Source: Shewanella oncorhynchi (GTDB lineage Bacteria > Pseudomonadota > Gammaproteobacteria > Enterobacterales > Shewanellaceae). From it: DNA of 64,000 nt. Under the pieces are notes generated by a model. It did not search any database, had not been told where the DNA came from, and saw only the letters and a list, made by a program, of their open reading frames with translations. The position numbers and the translations under genes are program-made. The stretch is taken from contig NZ_JABAEB010000010.1 in NCBI RefSeq assembly GCF_012584455.1, positions 1-64,000 of the forward strand, in the 5' to 3' direction. Numbering within the stretch: position 1 is the first letter of the stretch; each line of letters starts with the position of its first letter. Below, one piece after another: positions 60,361-64,000 of this stretch.

Positions 60361-61053
60361 ATGTATCGAATCATAGCCGATGAGGCTGATTTTATTGTTA
60401 TTTCCAAATCAGCCAAAGTGCATTTCCACAGCCAGGATGGGACTGCAGGCGTGGTGGCGCAGGCTGAGCAAGATTTAGGGATTAAGCTTTTTGCTGTTCA
60501 TCGACTCGATACACCCACGTCCGGTCTGTTGATTCTGGCTAAGAGCGCGGTCGCCGCCAAGCAATTTACTGAGCTGTTTACCACCCATAAAGTGCAGAAA
60601 TTTTACCTCGCCCTCGCGAAAGGCAAGCCGAAGAAGAAGCAAGGCTGGGTGATTGGTGACATGGCAAAGTCGCGTCGTAGCATGTTTAAGTTACTGCGGA
60701 CTAAAGAGAATCCAGCGATTACGCAGTTTTTCTCCTTGAGTGTTGGTGAGGGGTTGCGTTTATATTTGCTTAAACCCCACTCAGGTAAAACCCATCAATT
60801 AAGAGTTGCCTTGGCGAGCTTAGGTGTACCCATTTTAGGGGATGATTTATACGGCGGTGAGGCAGCTGATCGGTGTTATCTGCATGCCTATTGTCTGCAT
60901 TTTCGCTATGGTGATGACGTGACAGGTTGGCATGATTACGCTTATCGGGATTTGCCGACTCAAGGTGAGCATTTTGGTGCAGAAGGTGTCACTGAGGCGC
61001 TAGTTTCATGGCGTGAGCCCGATACTTTGGCTTGGCCTGCGAAAGGAGATTAA
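60361..61053 (+). CDS. RluA-family pseudouridine synthase
   Basis: 230-aa enzyme turning a uridine in RNA to pseudouridine. The catalytic motif VHRLDTPTSGLLILAKSA has the nucleophile Asp. Downstream KPHSGKTHQLRVALASLGVPILGDDLYGG is the family's second conserved block. It has no S4 domain and is shorter than RluA/TruC, matching the small RluA-like subgroup (TIGR01621 type). The RNA target is unknown. It lies 33 bases after the kinase gene, so it may be read from the same transcript. Confidence 0.92.
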   Translation: MYRIIADEADFIVISKSAKVHFHSQDGTAGVVAQAEQDLGIKLFAVHRLDTPTSGLLILAKSAVAAKQFTELFTTHKVQKFYLALAKGKPKKKQGWVIGDMAKSRRSMFKLLRTKENPAITQFFSLSVGEGLRLYLLKPHSGKTHQLRVALASLGVPILGDDLYGGEAADRCYLHAYCLHFRYGDDVTGWHDYAYRDLPTQGEHFGAEGVTEALVSWREPDTLAWPAKGD

Positions 61054-61079
61054 TCTTTGCAGCGTTATGTTGCGAAAGC

Positions 61080-62249
61080 CTAGCAAGCTTGGCAAATACG
61101 GTCTCGGCCTTCGGATTTGGCGCGGTACATGGCTTGGTCCGCTTGAATGAGTAGCTTGTCGGGCTGGCATCCTTGATAGATAGTGGCGTAACCTAAACTG
61201 GCATGGATTTTTATCGTAACACCTTGCCAGATAAATGAATTGTCCTTAAGTACTTGATGCAATTTCTCGGCAACGGCTCTGGCGGCGGGTGCATCGGTCG
61301 CGGGTAAAATCACCAGAAACTCCTCTCCACCGTGACGACATAGGGCGTCATTTTCTCGCAATACCGATCCAAACAGTCTCGCCGCCGTCAGCAGAGCGAG
61401 ATCGCCCGCATCGTGCCCGTATTGATCGTTTATGTCTTTAAAATGATCAAGATCCAATAAAATCATACTGTAAGGTACTTTATCCCGCAGCCAGCGTTGA
61501 TGGATATTGTTTAAAAACTTATGCATAGCACGGCGATTCCACAGGCCTGTGAGTTGGTCTCGCTCCGCTAACAGGCGGATTTTACTGACAAGCCGCGTCA
61601 TGGCATTACCTATCATCACGATATTGATCAATAGGGCCAGAAAGACATAGAACCAAAGCACAGGTATGGCTTCTTGCGTGTGCATGGCGATAAACATCGG
61701 ACTTTCTTCGGGAGAAAGCAGGGCGATAAAGATACGAATGATAAAAATACCCACCATGGCGACTAAAGGCATGACCATAGCGATGGCAACTCGATTTCCC
61801 GTATCGCGTTTGATGGCAAGATAGTTATCTCGAGTTAACATGGCGAAAATGAGCGCGGCGCAGGCTGAGAATGCGATGGCCAAAATGCGTTCGGAGCTGA
61901 AATTAGGTGGAACCAAGAGCATCACACCAGCGGTGAGTGCTAAAAGAATAAGATCCGATTTTACGCTGGGCTTGAGTCTAAAAAGCGCCTTCGTTCCCCA
62001 ACGCGCTAGAATGAAGCCAAATAAAATCGCCATATCCGAGCAGAACCAAAAAAAGTAACTGGAGGCTTCGGTGCGTTGGCTGTTGAGTATGATGCCAAGG
62101 AGGACGAACAAGTTCGCCAGAGAAAAGCGCATACTGGCTTGAGTGGCAATTTTTAACGGTTGTGCAATGAGTCCCCATGCGATGGCAGCCGTGCTAGTAA
62201 GCAGGCAAATAAACTTGATGAGTAATAAGGCTTGGGGATCAAATATCAT
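61080..62249 (-). CDS. Membrane-bound diguanylate cyclase with I-site
   Basis: 389 aa. The N-terminal half (to about 215) has six to eight membrane helices (LIKFICLLTSTAAIAWGLI; LFVLLGIIL; LILLALTAGVMLLVP; VAIAMVMPLVAMVGIFIIRIFI; LWFYVFLALLINIVMIG) and no recognised soluble sensor. The GGDEF domain (about 230-385) has RDQLTGLWNRRAM and the active RHGGEEFLVILPA. RENDALC gives the inhibitory I-site RxxD, so product feedback is expected, in contrast to the cyclase at 34897-36357. It makes c-di-GMP. Confidence 0.93.
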   Translation of the reverse strand: MIFDPQALLLIKFICLLTSTAAIAWGLIAQPLKIATQASMRFSLANLFVLLGIILNSQRTEASSYFFWFCSDMAILFGFILARWGTKALFRLKPSVKSDLILLALTAGVMLLVPPNFSSERILAIAFSACAALIFAMLTRDNYLAIKRDTGNRVAIAMVMPLVAMVGIFIIRIFIALLSPEESPMFIAMHTQEAIPVLWFYVFLALLINIVMIGNAMTRLVSKIRLLAERDQLTGLWNRRAMHKFLNNIHQRWLRDKVPYSMILLDLDHFKDINDQYGHDAGDLALLTAARLFGSVLRENDALCRHGGEEFLVILPATDAPAARAVAEKLHQVLKDNSFIWQGVTIKIHASLGYATIYQGCQPDKLLIQADQAMYRAKSEGRDRICQAC

Positions 62250-62508
62250 TCTTTTACTTCATATTTTTCTTTAACTATAGATGCTTTTAGGGATTTTCGG
62301 TTGGAGTTTAGTGGATATCTTAGTCTACTCTGGACAGATAATGGGTTGAATATCCTTTTTCATTTTAGGGAATGGTAAGGGCCTTCATTTAGGCTGCGGC
62401 TGGGATTATTTACGCCCTGCAAACTAAAAGGTTTGCAAATTCTGAGTCTTCCTGCGAAGTTAGATCTTGTTGATTTGCCTACAATCTCCGTTTTGAGGAT
62501 GTTCTGTT

Positions 62509-62676
62509 ATGGATACAAATAAACTACTTTTAGTCATTATTGCGATTTTATTGCCCCCAGTTGCTGTATTTTTGAAGGCGGGAGCGGGTAAAGATCTGCT
62601 AATAAACATCGTGTTATGTTTACTGTTCTGGTTCCCTGGTTTATTACACGCACTCTGGGTCGTGACCAAGGCATAA
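62509..62676 (+). CDS. Pmp3/YqaE-family small membrane peptide
   Basis: 55-aa protein. ATG at 62509, GAGGA 10 bases before it. Sequence blocks LLLVIIAILLPPVAVFLKAG and INIVLCLLFWFPGLLHALWVV match the Pmp3/UPF0057 family (two helices, PPVAV motif, FWFPG turn). Such peptides affect membrane potential and salt tolerance in yeast and plants; the bacterial role is unclear. It ends just before a bidirectional terminator. Confidence 0.9.
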   Translation: MDTNKLLLVIIAILLPPVAVFLKAGAGKDLLINIVLCLLFWFPGLLHALWVVTKA

Positions 62677-62696
62677 TTTGCTTTCTTCCACACAAT

Positions 62697-62725
62697 AAAA
62701 AAGCGCAATTTAATTGCGCTTTTTT
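62697..62725. terminator. Bidirectional terminator
   Basis: AAAAAAGCGCAATT and AATTGCGCTTTTTT are perfect inverted arms with A and T tracts, between the Pmp3 gene and the convergent TonB-receptor gene. Confidence 0.94.
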
Positions 62726-62748
62726 ATGTTTCAAAATGGGCCTTTCAC

Positions 62749-64000
62749 TTAGAAAGGTAAGGTGTAGCCTATTGTTGCAGTACGTCCCATCCCTTTGAAA
62801 TAACGATCATTCGTACCCATGGTTTGTGAGTAATAATTGAAATAATCCTTATTAAATAGATTTTGCAAACCTAGGCTCAGGGTGCCAGTGTAAAGCGGCA
62901 TTGAGAAGGAAGCATCGACTGTCGTGTAACCATCAAACTCTGCATACTTATTGCCCGCCGCGTTTTTAAAATCGCGGTCCATGTAGTAATTGGCTTGAAC
63001 GCGGGTCGACATTTCATTATCGAAGCTATGGGTCCAGAACAGGTTGATACGGTTTGGTGAAATATTTGCACCATCGAGATCGGTATCGACTTGGCTATCA
63101 CCATTTGAATCGTATTCGCCCTGCTGGAAGGCGATATTCATGCCGAGATCATCATTGCTGGTAATGTAGGCGGTGACATTGGCTTCAATACCATCGATCA
63201 CACTCTTTTCGCGCTTCACGTCGTAGAAACCATCACTATTTAAGGCCAAACGTGAACCAAAATCAGTGGCGGAACGATAGTAAGCTAGCTTAGCGCTTAA
63301 GTATTTACCTTGGTAATCGGCGCCGACTTCAACGTTATCTGTGACTATCGGCGTGAGTGCCAGTGAGCCATCTATGCTGGGATTGTCGCCGGGGAAGCTT
63401 TTACCATCACGCAGAATTCGGCCGATATCCGGCATGCCAAAACCTTGGTTATAGCTGGTATAAACACGAATGTCAGGAGTGATTTTATAAGAGATACCGA
63501 CGTTAAATAAGGTTTCATCGAAGGTGGCTGAACCGCCCGCAATTTGCTTATTGCCTGCACCCCATAGGGTTTTGTAGTCATCTACACTTAACTCGGCATG
63601 TTCGTAACGAACACCAGTCGATAAGGTTAAATTTTCAATTAAGTCATAATCTAACTGCAAGTATGGCGCAACGTTGTCATAGGTACTTTCGGGAACCCAT
63701 GAAAAGCCTGTTTTTACTAAATCTTGCTCAGTGGTGTCGCGGAAAAGGTCGACACCGTAGGCCGCATCAATTCCTGAACCTGCAATATCCTTAGCGATTA
63801 AGGCGCTTTTTAAACCCCATTTAACCGAAGAGTTACGCGATTGCTCGTAGTACAAGCTTTCACCTTTACTGCCGACACCGCATTGGATGACTTGGTCGCT
63901 GCCTTCGAAGGATGGATCGTAGAAGCTATCGAAACAGCCGCCACCATAAACCGCTTTAAAATCTTGATTAAAGAGTTGCAGGCTAAGTTGCTGGCCACCA
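62749..64000 (-). CDS. TonB-dependent outer-membrane receptor, 5' part outside the window
   Basis: The frame runs without stop from 62749 to the window end, so at least the last 416 residues are present. The C-terminal half of a TonB-dependent barrel is clear: YLQLDYDLIENLTLSTGVRYEHAEL, SYKITPDIRVYTSYNQGFGMPDIGRIL, GLQNLFNKDYFNYYSQTMG and the final GYTLPF. A Cys pair in a loop (GGGCFDSFYD...IQCGVG) is visible near the window edge. A TTG at 63855 is not the true start. Iron-siderophore, haem or other substrate cannot be told without the plug domain. Confidence 0.93.
   Translation of the reverse strand, partial: GGQQLSLQLFNQDFKAVYGGGCFDSFYDPSFEGSDQVIQCGVGSKGESLYYEQSRNSSVKWGLKSALIAKDIAGSGIDAAYGVDLFRDTTEQDLVKTGFSWVPESTYDNVAPYLQLDYDLIENLTLSTGVRYEHAELSVDDYKTLWGAGNKQIAGGSATFDETLFNVGISYKITPDIRVYTSYNQGFGMPDIGRILRDGKSFPGDNPSIDGSLALTPIVTDNVEVGADYQGKYLSAKLAYYRSATDFGSRLALNSDGFYDVKREKSVIDGIEANVTAYITSNDDLGMNIAFQQGEYDSNGDSQVDTDLDGANISPNRINLFWTHSFDNEMSTRVQANYYMDRDFKNAAGNKYAEFDGYTTVDASFSMPLYTGTLSLGLQNLFNKDYFNYYSQTMGTNDRYFKGMGRTATIGYTLPF

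Noticed and set aside
1-64000. CRISPR arrays, prophage or toxin-antitoxin modules
   Set aside because: No spaced direct-repeat series, phage structural genes or toxin-antitoxin pairs were seen.

Overview
The window is ordinary, densely coded chromosomal DNA of a gammaproteobacterium, almost certainly Shewanella. The grounds are gene content and protein style: an SHP-type cytochrome operon, CpxRA/CpxP, NtrBC, a catalase-ankyrin pair, ovothiol synthase, a moaA-CDE/modABC block and many two-component, chemotaxis and c-di-GMP genes. The gene order resembles the S. oneidensis SO_44xx region as I remember it; I could not check this. No insertion sequence, prophage, integrase or CRISPR array is visible.

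Layout. 1-2.2 kb: tRNA-Asp, a DUF1993 protein, a small basic protein and a GNAT acetyltransferase. 2.3-6.3 kb (minus): cytochrome b, SHP, dihaem cytochrome c, PepSY protein, response regulator and sensor kinase, with an 11-bp-period triple repeat in the promoter region that fits the operon's own PhoP/QseB-like regulator. 6.5-11.5 kb: two poorly known proteins, then an AldB/AcoD-type aldehyde dehydrogenase divergent from an AcoR-like sigma-54 activator, with a -24/-12 promoter and upstream dyads between them. 11.8-15.2 kb: exported catalase, ankyrin partner and an AcuI/YhdH reductase. 15.2-20.3 kb: cpxRA divergent from cpxP, with two CpxR boxes between, then fieF, an unknown gene and a beta-barrel protein. 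20.4-22.9 kb: ntrBC under two overlapping NtrC boxes. 23-27.3 kb: DUF4124 protein, then a reactive-electrophile cluster (GST, Hsp31-like DJ-1 protein, YqhD, NemR-like repressor) with a 15-bp operator repeated upstream of both yqhD and the repressor gene.

27.5-41.6 kb: ppnP, a chemoreceptor, ovoA, small unknown genes, a PfkB-type kinase, a Cache-GGDEF cyclase, a YiiM-like MOSC protein, DUF4870, a second chemoreceptor with a FliA-type promoter, and ETF-ubiquinone oxidoreductase. 41.8-46.9 kb: a Moco-riboswitch-like leader followed by moaA, moaC, moaD, moaE, modA, modB and modC, so molybdate uptake and cofactor synthesis lie in one run. 46.9-57.1 kb: the most distinctive block. A BvgS-like hybrid kinase diverges from a NarL-type regulator that converges on a CS1/cable-type (alpha-clade) chaperone-usher pilus operon, and an EAL phosphodiesterase diverges from the pilus operon on its far side. 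This has the parts list of BvgASR or RocSAR systems, but is built around an alpha pilus. 57.1-64 kb: a 54-aa membrane protein, a PepSY/response regulator/kinase operon whose kinase has no canonical start codon far enough upstream, an RluA-family pseudouridine synthase, a second diguanylate cyclase, a Pmp3-family peptide and the 3' part of a TonB-dependent receptor cut by the window edge.

The strongest regulatory observations are the paired NtrC boxes, the CpxR boxes, the sigma-54 promoter, the repeated NemR-like operators, the triple repeat at the SHP operon, the FliA promoter and the switch-like moaA leader. I did not find a clearly new system. The best candidate for an under-described unit is the signalling/pilus/EAL block. 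All family assignments are from reading protein sequences without database searches.
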